The position numbers were made by a program, and so were the translations under genes. From positions 75,270 to 116,166 of the forward strand of contig CAILYI010000279.1 in NCBI GenBank assembly GCA_903838415.1: 40,897 bases of DNA. Reading direction: 5' to 3'. The notes below the pieces were generated by a model. The model saw only the letters and a program-made list of their open reading frames with translations. It did no database searches and was not told the origin of the DNA. This document shows, in pieces, positions 31,595-40,267 of the stretch; position 1 is the first letter of the stretch; the number at the start of each line of letters is the position of its first letter. This DNA is from an uncultured Anaerolineae bacterium (GTDB lineage: Bacteria > Chloroflexota > Anaerolineae > Anaerolineales > Villigracilaceae).

Positions 31595-32251
31595 ATGTTA
31601 AAAGCGCTGATTTTTGACTTTGATGGTCTGATACTCGATACCGAAACGCCCGAATATAACGCCCTGAACGAAATTTACACCGAATACGGGCACAGCTTAC
31701 CGATTACAACGTACGGGCGCGTGGTTGGCTCACAATATAACCCTGAATATGAACCGGTTACCCATCTGCAAGAATTAACCGGGAAAACTCTGGATGCGGA
31801 TTCCTTCTGGAAGCAAGTCAACCGGCGTCGGCTTGAGATGATTGAGCAGAATCCCGTTCTCCCGGGCGTGGAAGACTATCTCCGCGAGGGCAAGGCCCTG
31901 GGGCTGAAGCTGGCGGTCGCCTCCAGTTCCACGCATGCCTGGGTGGAGGGACATCTCACCCGCTTCGGCCTTTTCCACTATTTTGACGTGGTCAGGTGCA
32001 AGGAAGATGTCCGCAACGTGAAACCCGACCCGGAACTTTTTCTTTCAGCCCTGAACGCCCTCCAGCTGCAGCCGGATGAAGCCGTCATCTTCGAGGATTC
32101 CACGCACGGCATCCTGGCTGCCCGCCGCGCTGGGATTCGGGTTGTCGCTGTCCCCAACTATGTAACGCGCCATTTGAACATCGAAGGGGAATCCCTGCGC
32201 CTTGAATCTCTGGCAGAATTATCGCTGAACGACTTGCTCAAAATATTCTAA
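31595..32251 (+). CDS. HAD-superfamily hydrolase (beta-phosphoglucomutase-like)
   Basis: A 218-residue phosphatase or phosphomutase of the HAD subfamily I. Motif I is FDFDGLILDTE (7-17) with nucleophile Asp8 and acid Asp10; motif II is VASSS (about 110-114); motif III holds Lys in VKPDPELFL; motif IV is FEDSTHGILAARRAG. A helical cap sits between motifs I and II. Substrate unknown; sugar phosphates are common. The ATG at 31595 is chosen as it opens the conserved domain; no Shine-Dalgarno sequence is seen, but TACAAT at 31581 is close, so the mRNA leader may be very short. A fatty-acid desaturase gene follows 63 bases on. Confidence 0.9.
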   Translation: MLKALIFDFDGLILDTETPEYNALNEIYTEYGHSLPITTYGRVVGSQYNPEYEPVTHLQELTGKTLDADSFWKQVNRRRLEMIEQNPVLPGVEDYLREGKALGLKLAVASSSTHAWVEGHLTRFGLFHYFDVVRCKEDVRNVKPDPELFLSALNALQLQPDEAVIFEDSTHGILAARRAGIRVVAVPNYVTRHLNIEGESLRLESLAELSLNDLLKIF

Positions 32252-32314
32252 GCTCGTTGACCGTAGGTTCGTTGTACAATGAAAATGTAGCTTGTTTAGA
32301 GCAAGGAGTGTCTT

Positions 32315-33322
32315 ATGACTGAGAAAAATTCCCCAGTTCGCTGGCAGGCCATTGTCGCCAGGTATGCCATGCCTGACACCTGGCATAGCGTCTGGCAAAT
32401 CTTAAATTCAGTTGTGCCATTTATCGCCATGTGGGCGCTGATGGTTGTCAGCTTGCGCGTCGGTTTCTGGCTGACGCTGCTGTTGGCTTTTCCCTCTGCC
32501 GGTTTTATGGTGCGGATGTTTATCATCTTCCATGACTGCTGCCACGGCTCGTTTTTCAGGGATCATCGCGCCAATGAGATTGTCGGCAGCCTGCTGGGGC
32601 TGTTGGTGATGACGCCGTTTTACCAGTGGAAACATGACCATGCCATTCACCACGCCACCGCTGGCGACCTCGACCGGCGCGGAACCGGTGATGTGCTGAC
32701 GCTGACGGTGAAGGAATACCTGACGCTGCCCTGGTACAAGAAGTTTGGGTATCGCATCTTGCGTAATCCGCTGATTCTATTCACTGTTGGTTCGTTTATC
32801 GATTTTGTCATCTTGCAGCGCTTCGCTACGCCCACCGCTGGCAAACGTGAACGCACCAGCGTCGTGTGGACGAATGTGGCGTTGGCGGCCTTGGTGATCA
32901 TTCTGATGCGAACGGTTGGCTGGCAGGCTTTTTTACTGGTGGAAATTCCGATTCTGCTGATCGCCACCTCGGCGGGTGTCTGGCTGTTTTATGTGCAGCA
33001 TAATTTTGAAGGAACCTATTGGGCGCGCCATGATCAATGGGAATTCTTCAAGGCCAGTGTGAACGGCAGTTCTTTTTACAAATTGCCGGGAATTTTGAAC
33101 TGGTTTACCGGGAATATTGGGTATCATCACATCCACCACCTTAGCCCCAAAATCCCCAATTACAAGCTGCCGGTCGCCTATAGAGAGAATCCCGTCTTCC
33201 AGATTCAGCCCCTGACCATCCCCAAAAGCCTGAAGTCGCTCGGCTACCGTCTGTGGGATGAAGAGCAGAAGATGCTGGTCGGCTTCAACGTGCTGCGCAA
33301 TTACCGCTCGAAGAGCCTGTAA
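32315..33322 (+). CDS. Fatty acid desaturase
   Basis: A 335-residue integral membrane di-iron enzyme that introduces a double bond into acyl chains. The three histidine boxes are HDCCHGS (73-79), HDHAIHH (107-113) and YHHIHHLSP (270-278), with two pairs of hydrophobic helices between them (about 30-70 and 185-228). It is of the acyl-lipid/omega desaturase type and needs oxygen, so the cell sees oxygen at least at times. AAGGAG lies 7 bases before the ATG. A hairpin terminator follows. Confidence 0.92.
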   Translation: MTEKNSPVRWQAIVARYAMPDTWHSVWQILNSVVPFIAMWALMVVSLRVGFWLTLLLAFPSAGFMVRMFIIFHDCCHGSFFRDHRANEIVGSLLGLLVMTPFYQWKHDHAIHHATAGDLDRRGTGDVLTLTVKEYLTLPWYKKFGYRILRNPLILFTVGSFIDFVILQRFATPTAGKRERTSVVWTNVALAALVIILMRTVGWQAFLLVEIPILLIATSAGVWLFYVQHNFEGTYWARHDQWEFFKASVNGSSFYKLPGILNWFTGNIGYHHIHHLSPKIPNYKLPVAYRENPVFQIQPLTIPKSLKSLGYRLWDEEQKMLVGFNVLRNYRSKSL

Positions 33323-33339
33323 GCCTGCGAAAAGATATG

Positions 33340-33380
33340 CAACATCCCCATCCGGCATAACGGATGGGGATGTTGTTTGT
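33340..33380. terminator. Terminator between desaturase and ACT-domain genes
   Basis: A 15-bp perfect stem CAACATCCCCATCCG (33340-33354) with 33361-33375 and a 6-base loop. The tail on the plus strand is TTTGT, not a pure T-run. It is placed between convergent genes. Confidence 0.65.
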
Positions 33381-33411
33381 GGAACGCCCTGAACCAAACC
33401 CGGGCGCGTGT

Positions 33412-33948
33412 TTATTTTCCCTTGTAGGCCGAGATCTTAATCTCCACGTTCAAATGATCGGCCACGTCATCGAGATCGCCCTGCCAATCTTTGTGCGGCA
33501 GGCTGGGTGGGACGAGAACCACCGCGTTCATTGAGAAAAACAATGTGCCGCTCATCGGCGCCGGGACGATGCCCGTATCCATCGATTCGATGTTGATGCC
33601 GCGTTCGGTCAGATAATGTGCCACTTTATGAACGATGCCTTCGTGATCCGCGCCGTGGACTTCGATCTGATAGGGGAGCCAGCCAACATATTTTTGTTCA
33701 TAGCTCAACTCAGTTTGTTTGGTGGCAACCTGAAAGCCCAGTTCTTCCAGACTCTTGACGCCGTGTTTGAAATTCTCCGACTGTTCCTGGGGGATGGAGA
33801 CCAGCATTAACATGGCAAATTCGCCGCCCAGCCGGGCCATGCGGCTTGTTTCCACGTTGCCATCGTATTTCACCAGTACCTCTGTCACCGAATCAACGAT
33901 ACCTACCCGGTCGGAACCGGTCAGAGTCAGAACAACATTTTTGCGCAT
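33412..33948 (-). CDS. Tandem ACT-domain protein (GcvR-like)
   Basis: A 178-residue soluble protein made of two ACT domains (about 1-80 and 88-175). The first begins VVLTLTGSDRVGIVDSVTEV, the second YQIEVHGADHEGIVHKVAHY; both have the glycine turn where amino acids bind. The arrangement resembles the glycine-cleavage repressor GcvR, which lacks a DNA-binding domain and works through a partner protein. Function here is inferred only. AAAGGA lies 8 bases before the ATG at 33948. It follows lipA after a terminator; lipoylated GcvH in the glycine cleavage system could be a thematic link, but no gcv genes are in view. Confidence 0.82.
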   Translation of the reverse strand: MRKNVVLTLTGSDRVGIVDSVTEVLVKYDGNVETSRMARLGGEFAMLMLVSIPQEQSENFKHGVKSLEELGFQVATKQTELSYEQKYVGWLPYQIEVHGADHEGIVHKVAHYLTERGINIESMDTGIVPAPMSGTLFFSMNAVVLVPPSLPHKDWQGDLDDVADHLNVEIKISAYKGK

Positions 33949-34012
33949 GGAATAATCCTTTCTTGAACCGGGTTAATGAAAATTGTGGGGAATAATGATG
34001 TCTTCCCTGAAA

Positions 34013-34043
34013 AGTATAGCATCGAATGCTTGAACTGAATCAA
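34013..34043 (-). promoter_or_regulatory. Candidate promoter of the ACT-domain gene
   Basis: On the minus strand TTGATT (34043-34038) and TATACT (34018-34013) are 19 bases apart. The first element lies in the T-tail of the lipA terminator. Confidence 0.35.
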
Positions 34044-34070
34044 AACCGGGCGGGAAATTTCCCCACCCGG
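34042..34070 (-). terminator. Terminator after lipA
   Basis: An imperfect stem CCGGGTGGGGAAA/TTTCCCGCCCGG (34070-34046, one bulge) is followed by TTTTG on the minus strand, 19 bases after the lipA stop. Confidence 0.65.
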
Positions 34071-34088
34071 CGCCGATTCTAAAAACGA

Positions 34089-35060
34089 TTATTTCACGCC
34101 CAACGGCACGAAAGCTTTCATCGCGTCATCACCGTACAATTTGCGGTGGACAACGCTCAGGGCGCGTACCTGCTCGTAAGCGTGGTACGACGACCTTACC
34201 AGCGGATTTGATTCCACCCATTTAAAGCCCAGGCCGTAGCCGTATTCGCGCAGTTCGGTGAATTCTTCCATGGTGTAGTAGCGCGTAATCGGGTAGTGCT
34301 TCTTGCTCGGCTGCAGATACTGTCCAATGGTCAGAATGTCCACGCCCCAGCTGCGCTGGTCGCGCATCACGGCTTTCACTTCGTCCATCTCCTCGCCCAG
34401 CCCCACCATCAGGCCCGATTTCGTCAGCACTTCGGGGTCGAGTTTTTTCGCATTCGAAAGCGTGGCCGCGGCCCAATCGTAGTTATCCTGGGGTTGGATT
34501 TGCTTGAATAGGCGCGGAACCGTTTCGACGTTGTGATTCAAAATCTCCGGACGCGAATCCATCACGATTTTCAGCGCTTCGAGCGAACCCTTGAAATCAG
34601 GGATCAACACTTCGATGGAGCAGCCCGGGTGCAGTTCGCGGATGCGGCGGATGACCATCGCAAAGATCGGCGCACCGCCATCGCGGCGTTCATCGCGGTT
34701 GACCGAGGTAATCACCGCATGCTTCAGACTCATCGATTTGACCGCCTGGGCCACGCGTTCTGGCTCCAGCCAGTCCATTGCGTTGGGTTTGCCGTGTTTG
34801 ATGTCACAGAACACGCATGAGCGCGTACAAACATCGCCCAGCATCAAAAAGGTGGCGGTGCCGGAGCCCCAGCATTCGCCCATATTGGGGCACATGGCCT
34901 CTTCACAGACGGTGTGCAGTGCTTTCGAGCGCATCAAAGTGTGTAGTTTTTCGTAGGTTTCGCCCGATGGCGCGCGCACTTTGATCCATTCGGGGCGGCG
35001 CAGGGGCGTGGTATTCACTTGTTCGGGAGAAACGCGGTCGCGGGTGGGAGTTGCAGTCAT
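34089..35060 (-). CDS. lipA: Lipoyl synthase
   Basis: A 323-residue radical-SAM enzyme that inserts two sulfur atoms into octanoyl groups on lipoyl domains. The auxiliary cluster ligands Cys52, Cys57 and Cys63 ([12 protein letters not shown]) and the radical-SAM ligands Cys78, Cys82 and Cys85 (CTRSCVFC) are all there; [11 protein letters not shown] and the C-terminal RSSYHA, whose serine binds the auxiliary cluster, are conserved. The ATG at 35060 is preferred to one at 35081 because the extra residues (MIIIGPL) are not lipA-like; neither has a clear Shine-Dalgarno sequence. lipB is not near. The gap to the NfeD gene upstream is 64 bases. Confidence 0.96.
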   Translation of the reverse strand: MTATPTRDRVSPEQVNTTPLRRPEWIKVRAPSGETYEKLHTLMRSKALHTVCEEAMCPNMGECWGSGTATFLMLGDVCTRSCVFCDIKHGKPNAMDWLEPERVAQAVKSMSLKHAVITSVNRDERRDGGAPIFAMVIRRIRELHPGCSIEVLIPDFKGSLEALKIVMDSRPEILNHNVETVPRLFKQIQPQDNYDWAAATLSNAKKLDPEVLTKSGLMVGLGEEMDEVKAVMRDQRSWGVDILTIGQYLQPSKKHYPITRYYTMEEFTELREYGYGLGFKWVESNPLVRSSYHAYEQVRALSVVHRKLYGDDAMKAFVPLGVK

Positions 35061-35124
35061 AAGGGGTCCAATTATTATCAATATAGTTTAAGAAATTCGA
35101 TTTTAGCCTTCAACAGGTGGCGCG

Positions 35125-36432
35125 TCAAGCCTTGCGGACTTTAAGTCGCAGTCCTTCAATGGCCACGACCACCACTTTTTCACCGGATTCGATCGATTCT
35201 GCGCCTTCGGCCAGTTCTGCACTCCAGAGTTCGCTCTTAAGTTGAACCTGTCCGCGTGGATTGATTTGTCCCCTGGCCGTGCCCACTGCACCGATGAGCG
35301 TTTCCTGCCCCATGCGCAGCGGCGTTTTCTGCGCTTTGAGCGCAAAGCCGAGAATGATGGCGAAACTTGCGCCGATGATGAGCGCCACCACGATGACTAG
35401 TGGCACCGAGACGCGTTGGAATTCCGGCACATCCGGCGAGTTGAACAAAACCAGCGCGCCCACGATGAAAGAACCGATGCCCGCGGCTGTCAGCGCGCCG
35501 TGCGCGGTTGTTTTGATGTCCAAAATGAACAACACGAAGGCCAGCGCCAGGAAGATCGCCCCGAACCAGTTGACGGTCAGGATCCCCAGGCCATATACCG
35601 ACAATATCAGCGCCACCACGCCAATAAAACCTGCCACCCAGCCGCCCGGCGCGGAGAGTTCGATCAGGATAGCCATCAGGCCGAGTGCCATCAACAGGAA
35701 GACGGTATCGGTTCTCACCAAAATATCGAGAATTTGCTCGCCGAAGTCAATCGGCAGGTCGCTGACCGTGGCGTTGGCGGTGTGCAGGGTGCGAGGGCCG
35801 GATTCCATTTGCACTTCGAAACCGTCCAGCTGTTTGAGCAGGTCATTCAGATCGCTGGCGATAAAATCCACCAGGCCCGCTTTTTTTGCTTCTTCGGCAG
35901 AGACGGCTTTGGCGCTTTCGATGCTGGCTTCAGCGAGTTTAATCGCTTCGGGCGGTCGGCGTCCGGCGGAGGTGCGAACCATTGCCTTGAGCGCTTCGTT
36001 TTCTTTGGCGCGCATCGTGGTGGTCAAGTCCTGGCCGGTTCCGCTGACCGGGCTGGCCGCGCCGATGATGGTTTCGGGAGCCATCGCTGCGGCGTGTCCC
36101 GCCAGCGTAATCAGCGCCCCGGCGGAGGCGGCCATGCCGCCGCGCGGCGAAACGTAGACGATGACCGGCACCCGGCTGGCGCGAATGTTGGAAACGATGT
36201 CTGTCATGGTGACGATAAAGCCGCCGGGTGTGTTCAGTTCGATGACCAATAATTCGGCCTGCTGCTGCTCGGCGGTTCGAATGCCGCGCGCGATATAATC
36301 CCGCATCGCCGGGGCGACATCTTCGTTAGCTTTGAGAACCAGCACACGGGGAGCAGAATCCTGCGCCGAAACGCTCGAGAAAGTTAAAAATAAAATGGTC
36401 AGAAAAACGCCCAAGGCGCGCATCAGTTTCAT
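35125..36432 (-). CDS. NfeD-family membrane-bound serine protease (long form)
   Basis: A 435-residue membrane protein. It has a signal peptide (MKLMRALGVFLTILFLTFSS, cleavage near AQD). Residues 30-210 are a ClpP-like protease domain with the strand ELNTPGG and the catalytic serine in GGMAASAGALI, and a likely catalytic lysine further on. Residues 240-360 contain four to five membrane helices. Residues 375-435 are an NfeD OB-like domain (GAVGTARGQINPRGQVQL). Long-form NfeD proteins (such as PH1510) cut stomatin-like partners; no stomatin gene lies next to it. The ATG at 36432 is chosen, AGGAG being 7 bases upstream. Confidence 0.92.
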   Translation of the reverse strand: MKLMRALGVFLTILFLTFSSVSAQDSAPRVLVLKANEDVAPAMRDYIARGIRTAEQQQAELLVIELNTPGGFIVTMTDIVSNIRASRVPVIVYVSPRGGMAASAGALITLAGHAAAMAPETIIGAASPVSGTGQDLTTTMRAKENEALKAMVRTSAGRRPPEAIKLAEASIESAKAVSAEEAKKAGLVDFIASDLNDLLKQLDGFEVQMESGPRTLHTANATVSDLPIDFGEQILDILVRTDTVFLLMALGLMAILIELSAPGGWVAGFIGVVALILSVYGLGILTVNWFGAIFLALAFVLFILDIKTTAHGALTAAGIGSFIVGALVLFNSPDVPEFQRVSVPLVIVVALIIGASFAIILGFALKAQKTPLRMGQETLIGAVGTARGQINPRGQVQLKSELWSAELAEGAESIESGEKVVVVAIEGLRLKVRKA

Positions 36433-36515
36433 CAATTTTCTCCTGTTGAATATATTTATTATACGGTAAAGGAGTCGCGTGGGCGCAAGAGAGCCGAAAA
36501 ACCCTGGCGATTCGG

Positions 36516-36542
36516 AAGAAAAAAGGCGGCCATTGGGCCGCC
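36516..36542 (-). terminator. Terminator after the pst operon
   Basis: A 7-bp GC stem (GGCGGCC 36525-36531 with 36536-36542, 4-base loop) is followed on the minus strand by TTTTTTCTTCC. It starts 5 bases after the pstB stop. Confidence 0.85.
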
Positions 36543-36546
36543 CTGT

Positions 36547-37302
36547 TTAGAATAAGCCTTCCAAATATTGTCGGGTCCGTTCCTGCTGCGGATTGGAAAA
36601 AACGTCCCGCGCCGGGCCGCTTTCGACGACTTCGCCCAGGTACATGAAAATGACGTGGTCAGCCAGGCGTTTGGCCTGGCGCAGGGTATGTGTCACGATT
36701 ACCGTGGTGTACTGGCTTTTCAACTCGAGCAGCTTCTTTTCGATATGTTGTGACGAGATCGGGTCGAGCGCGGAGGTGGGCTCGTCACCGAGGATGATTT
36801 CCGGCTCAACGGCCAGGCCGCGCGCCAGGCAGAGTCGCTGCTGCTGGCCGATCGAAAGGCTGGTGGCCGGGTCGTGCAGACGTTTTTTGACCTCGTCCCA
36901 CAGTCCGGCGACTTCCAGGTAGTGGCGCACGGCGTCTTTATACTCGCGCCGATCCTTTTTCATCTGGTGGATGGTCATGCCGTAGGCTACGTTTTCGTAG
37001 ATGGACATCGGCAGCGGCGATGGGCGCTGAGCCAGCAGCCCAACGCACTTGCGGACTTCGGTCACGTCCACATCGCTGTCGTAGATGTTTTGATTATCCA
37101 CCAGCACTTCGCCGGTGATTTTTGTGTCGCCAGTCAATTCGAGGAAACGGTTGAAACTTTTCAGCAGCGTGGTTTTTCCGCAGCCGGAAGGCCCCATAAT
37201 GACCGTGATTTCCTTTTTGGGGATTTCAATATTGACGTCTTTCAACGCCTGTTGCTTGCCGTAAAAAACGTTTAGGTTGCGTACATGAATGTGTGAGTCC
37301 AT
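36547..37302 (-). CDS. pstB: Phosphate ABC transporter ATP-binding protein
   Basis: A 251-residue ATPase that powers phosphate import through PstC-PstA. Walker A is GPSGCGKTT (about 37-45), the Q-loop lies before LLAQRPSPLPMSIYENVAYG, the signature LSIGQQQRLCLARGLA replaces the usual LSGGQ with LSIGQ, and Walker B is ILGDEPTSALDP. The C-terminal switch residues THTLRQAKRLADHVIF are typical of PstB. Of two ATGs (37308 and 37302) the second is chosen because AAGGGA abuts the first and stands 6 bases before the second. Gap to pstA is 24 bases. Confidence 0.96.
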   Translation of the reverse strand: MDSHIHVRNLNVFYGKQQALKDVNIEIPKKEITVIMGPSGCGKTTLLKSFNRFLELTGDTKITGEVLVDNQNIYDSDVDVTEVRKCVGLLAQRPSPLPMSIYENVAYGMTIHQMKKDRREYKDAVRHYLEVAGLWDEVKKRLHDPATSLSIGQQQRLCLARGLAVEPEIILGDEPTSALDPISSQHIEKKLLELKSQYTTVIVTHTLRQAKRLADHVIFMYLGEVVESGPARDVFSNPQQERTRQYLEGLF

Positions 37303-37326
37303 TTTCATTCCCTTGATAGGGTTTCC

Positions 37327-38187
37327 CTATTTGATGGTGTATTTGTTCAACCGACTGGAAGCCCAGCGCGATCCAAGGCTGACGAGCAGGACGATAATCG
37401 TCAGGATGACGGCCGAGGCATAGCCGCGCTGCTGAACTTCTGGGTAAGGTGTGCTTAATTGAAAGAAGACAGCCAACGGGAGTGAGGCGGTCGGCTGCAT
37501 CAACGAGGTTGGGATGCGATCAGTGTAACCCGCGGTGAACAGCACCGAGGCGGCATCGCCAATGCCACGCCCAAAAGCCAGGAGAACGGCAGTAATAATT
37601 CCGGGCAGCATCTGGCGGCTGACGACGTTCAACGCCACTTCCAGCTTGGTGGAGCCGAGGGCAAGGGCGGCATGTTCCAGGTCCGTTGGCATGCGGCGGA
37701 TGACTTCGTCCATGGCGCGCACCATAATCGGGAGTTCGATCAGCGCTAGCACGATGATGCCCGCCAGTAACGAGGCGCGTAATCCCAGCGCGAGCATGAA
37801 AATAAATCCAAATGCGCCGTAGACGATGGACGGAATACCCCATAACACATCCAGGGACAGGCGCACATATTTGCCCCAATCGGAATTTTCCAGGTAGGTT
37901 TGCAGATACAGCGCAATCGGCAGGCTGACCAGCAGGGCCAGAAAAGTGCCGCCGCTGGCAAGGTAAGCGGAGCCGATGATCGCATTCAGTACGCCGCCCT
38001 CTTTTCCCATGTAAAAACCGCCCTTGGGCGTTTTGGTGACCATGTCCCAGTTGAGGGCGGGCAGGCCTTTGCTGATGACCGTCCACAGGATCAGGCCCAG
38101 GCAGCCAGCCACGATGATGAACGAAATCAGCATCAGACTTTTCATAAATGCTTCAACGATGTGACGTCTTCGCCAGCGTTTTTTCAT
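37327..38187 (-). CDS. pstA: Phosphate ABC transporter permease PstA
   Basis: A 286-residue permease with six membrane helices. The coupling-loop (EAA) motif is seen as DLEHAALALGSTKLEVALNV, and FGRGIGDAASVLFTAGY follows, as in PstA. The ATG at 38187 has AAGGAG 7 bases upstream and overlaps the pstC stop codon in ATGA; the longer open frame reaching 38277 overlaps pstC in another frame and is rejected. Pairs with PstC to make the channel for phosphate. Confidence 0.96.
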   Translation of the reverse strand: MKKRWRRRHIVEAFMKSLMLISFIIVAGCLGLILWTVISKGLPALNWDMVTKTPKGGFYMGKEGGVLNAIIGSAYLASGGTFLALLVSLPIALYLQTYLENSDWGKYVRLSLDVLWGIPSIVYGAFGFIFMLALGLRASLLAGIIVLALIELPIMVRAMDEVIRRMPTDLEHAALALGSTKLEVALNVVSRQMLPGIITAVLLAFGRGIGDAASVLFTAGYTDRIPTSLMQPTASLPLAVFFQLSTPYPEVQQRGYASAVILTIIVLLVSLGSRWASSRLNKYTIK

Positions 38188-39182
38188 GCCTGTCTCCTTT
38201 CCAATACGCGTTGGAGCACCAGGGTGGAGAGAATGTTGAAAACCAGGATTACGACCAGTAAAACCAGTGCGGCGCACAACAGCGCCGCATCGTACAGCGG
38301 GATGGACATCATATCGCCGTAGTTGTTGGCGATCAGGGCCGGGAGCGGATAGGCCGCATCAAAAATGGAATGCGGTACCTTGGGCACATTGCCAACCACC
38401 ATCAACACGGCGATCGTTTCACCGACCGCGCGCGAGGCCCCGAGCACAATTCCAGCCACAATACCTGGCAGCACCCGTGGGATGACCACATAGCGAATGG
38501 TTTCCCACTGTGTCGCGCCGATCGCCAGCGAGGCGTGCCGCAGGTCGCTCGGGACTGTGCTGAAAACTTCGTAAACGACCGAAATGACCAGCGGCGCAAT
38601 CATCACCGCGATGACAATCCCGGCGGAAAGGATGCTGAATCCGGTCGGCTGGTTGACGGCAAAGATCGGGATGCTGTTAAGCCACTGTTTCGAAAATGGC
38701 GCGACGACTTTATCCACGAACGGCACGATTGCCAGCAGCCCCCAAACCCCATACACCACCGGTGGGATGGCCGCCAGCAAATCCAGCACCGGTTTGGCAA
38801 TTGAACGCGTCAGGGCGTGGGCATATTCCGATAAATACAGCGCCACCAGCAGGCAGGGCGGCACCGATAGGCAGACTCCCACCGTTGTCACCCAAAAGGT
38901 TCCCGTAATAAACGGCCAGAAACCAAATACCCCATTGTTCGGTTTCCAGGTAGCGCCCAGGAACAGGTCTTTCAGCGGATAAGTGCTCAAAATGGGCCAC
39001 GAGCGCACAAAAAGCCCGATGGTTACCACCGAAATCAGGAAAAGCGGCAGAACTGTGATGACAAGGAAGGTTTTTCGGGCGGTTTGGTCACGCCAGTTTC
39101 GGACAGCGCCAGAAGGCCGGGGCTGCCGACCTTCTGCCTGGAGATTGGATTGAGTGGAAAACGGTTTTTTTGTCTGGTTCAT
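38184..39182 (-). CDS. pstC: Phosphate ABC transporter permease PstC
   Basis: A 332-residue permease with six helices after a long charged N-terminal tail (about 38 residues, ending ARKTFLVITVLPLFLISVV). The coupling motif is DLRHASLAIGATQWETIRYV and ASRAVGETIAVLMVVGN is the conserved loop that marks PstC. The extra helix and periplasmic loop at 55-85 are typical. Its first four bases overlap the end of pstS (ATGA), so S, C, A are translated in relay. Confidence 0.96.
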   Translation of the reverse strand: MNQTKKPFSTQSNLQAEGRQPRPSGAVRNWRDQTARKTFLVITVLPLFLISVVTIGLFVRSWPILSTYPLKDLFLGATWKPNNGVFGFWPFITGTFWVTTVGVCLSVPPCLLVALYLSEYAHALTRSIAKPVLDLLAAIPPVVYGVWGLLAIVPFVDKVVAPFSKQWLNSIPIFAVNQPTGFSILSAGIVIAVMIAPLVISVVYEVFSTVPSDLRHASLAIGATQWETIRYVVIPRVLPGIVAGIVLGASRAVGETIAVLMVVGNVPKVPHSIFDAAYPLPALIANNYGDMMSIPLYDAALLCAALVLLVVILVFNILSTLVLQRVLERRQA

Positions 39183-40171
39183 TTGATCTTTGCCAAAGAT
39201 TCAGCCTGTTGCTCAGGCGTCAGCGGGACATACCCGGCCTGACCAAGATATTGCTGACCATCCGTCAAAATCCATGCGATGAACGCTTGCACGAGTCCCG
39301 ACGGTTTCCCTTTTGTGACCAGGTTTTCAAAGCGCGCGGGGGGTGATGGATATTTGCTGCTGGCCACTGCGCTGACAGCTTCATCCTTATTCTTGAAATA
39401 TTCGTCAGCATCCGCCAGACCGTTTTTGTTGATATCAACTGCGGGAACGATGGCGCCCGGAACGATTCCGCCGCTGCCCAGGTCGAAGACGCTATTCAGA
39501 TTGCTGAAACCGATTCCCATCGGATCTTTGATGACGGTATCAACCAGCGCCGGTTCGCCATTGACGCCGATTCCCTTCAGGTCATCCTGCACTTTTCCGC
39601 CAGAGAATTTGGCCCACATTTCGCCAGCGCCGCAAGAATCAGAGCGGGTGTAAACGTTGATTTCATCCGTAATCTCTGGTTTTCCAACCACTTCGCCCCA
39701 GGTCTTGATTTCGCCGGTGATGAAAATTTTATTGAACATTTCCTGGCTGATGCCTTTGGCGACAATATCCGCCAGAACCGGATTCTCCGCGCTGATGATG
39801 GGAAAAACCGCATCCTTGGTGACGGCGACCCAGTACGCGCCCTGCGAGATTTCCTCATCTTTGATGGCGCGTGAGACCATGCCGATATCGACCGCACCGG
39901 CGAGAGCGTCAGTCATGCCTTTTCCCGCGCCGCCACCCTGGACGTCAAACTGCACATCCGGGTGGATTTTCTGGAATTCTTCCGCCCAAACCGTCATCAT
40001 GGGATAAAGGGCAAACGCACCGGAAACGCCGATGGTTCCCTTGAGCGGCTCAACCGCCGGAGCGGACTCCGCTTCGGCGGGGGATACGTTCTCAGCTGGG
40101 GAGGCGCAAGCGCTCAAAAGCAGGGAGAACGCCACGAGTGTTGTTATGAAAAACAAGGTAAATTTTTGCAT
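39179..40171 (-). CDS. pstS: Phosphate ABC transporter substrate-binding lipoprotein
   Basis: A 330-residue exported binding protein. The signal peptide MQKFTLFFITTLVAFSLLLS ends in a lipobox LSAC (Cys22), so it is membrane-anchored by lipid. The mature part has the two-lobe PstS outline: IGVSGAFALYPMM, VQGGGAGKGMTDALAGAVDI with the Gly-rich phosphate loop, VYTRSDSCGAGEMW, and PSGLVQAFIAWILTDGQQYL. A calcium-loop-like segment DINKNGLADADE (246-257) follows the DPMGIGFSN region. GGAG lies 9 bases before the ATG. First gene of the pst operon, under the promoter at 40207-40235. Confidence 0.95.
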   Translation of the reverse strand: MQKFTLFFITTLVAFSLLLSACASPAENVSPAEAESAPAVEPLKGTIGVSGAFALYPMMTVWAEEFQKIHPDVQFDVQGGGAGKGMTDALAGAVDIGMVSRAIKDEEISQGAYWVAVTKDAVFPIISAENPVLADIVAKGISQEMFNKIFITGEIKTWGEVVGKPEITDEINVYTRSDSCGAGEMWAKFSGGKVQDDLKGIGVNGEPALVDTVIKDPMGIGFSNLNSVFDLGSGGIVPGAIVPAVDINKNGLADADEYFKNKDEAVSAVASSKYPSPPARFENLVTKGKPSGLVQAFIAWILTDGQQYLGQAGYVPLTPEQQAESLAKIK

Positions 40172-40200
40172 TACTGATCTCCAAATTGAGTGAATATTCT

Positions 40201-40210
40201 ATAAAGTCTA
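40201..40210 (-). promoter_or_regulatory. Shared 10-base motif at the pst promoter
   Basis: ATAAAGTCTA overlaps the -10 of the pstS promoter and occurs again, exactly, at 40751-40760 in the leader of the Rrf2 gene. It is a candidate operator for the adjacent Rrf2 regulator; no Pho-box-like direct repeat is visible. Confidence 0.4.
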
Positions 40211-40235
40211 TAGTAATAATAGAGTATTATGCCAA
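40207..40235 (-). promoter_or_regulatory. Promoter of the pst operon
   Basis: On the minus strand TTGGCA (40235-40230) and TATAGA (40212-40207) are 17 bases apart, 36 bases before the pstS ATG. The -35 is a good match, so expression may not need an activator such as PhoB. Confidence 0.6.
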
Positions 40236-40267
40236 GAAAATACGCCCTTTTCAAGGCGCGTTTCAGT

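Noticed and set aside
35261..36252. Two long plus-strand open frames opposite the NfeD gene
   Set aside because: They are the complement of the well-supported NfeD gene and show no recognisable domain.
38188..38277. Longer N-terminus for PstA starting at 38277
   Set aside because: The extra 30 residues come from the overlapping pstC frame and lack a Shine-Dalgarno sequence, while AAGGAG sits properly before the ATG at 38187.
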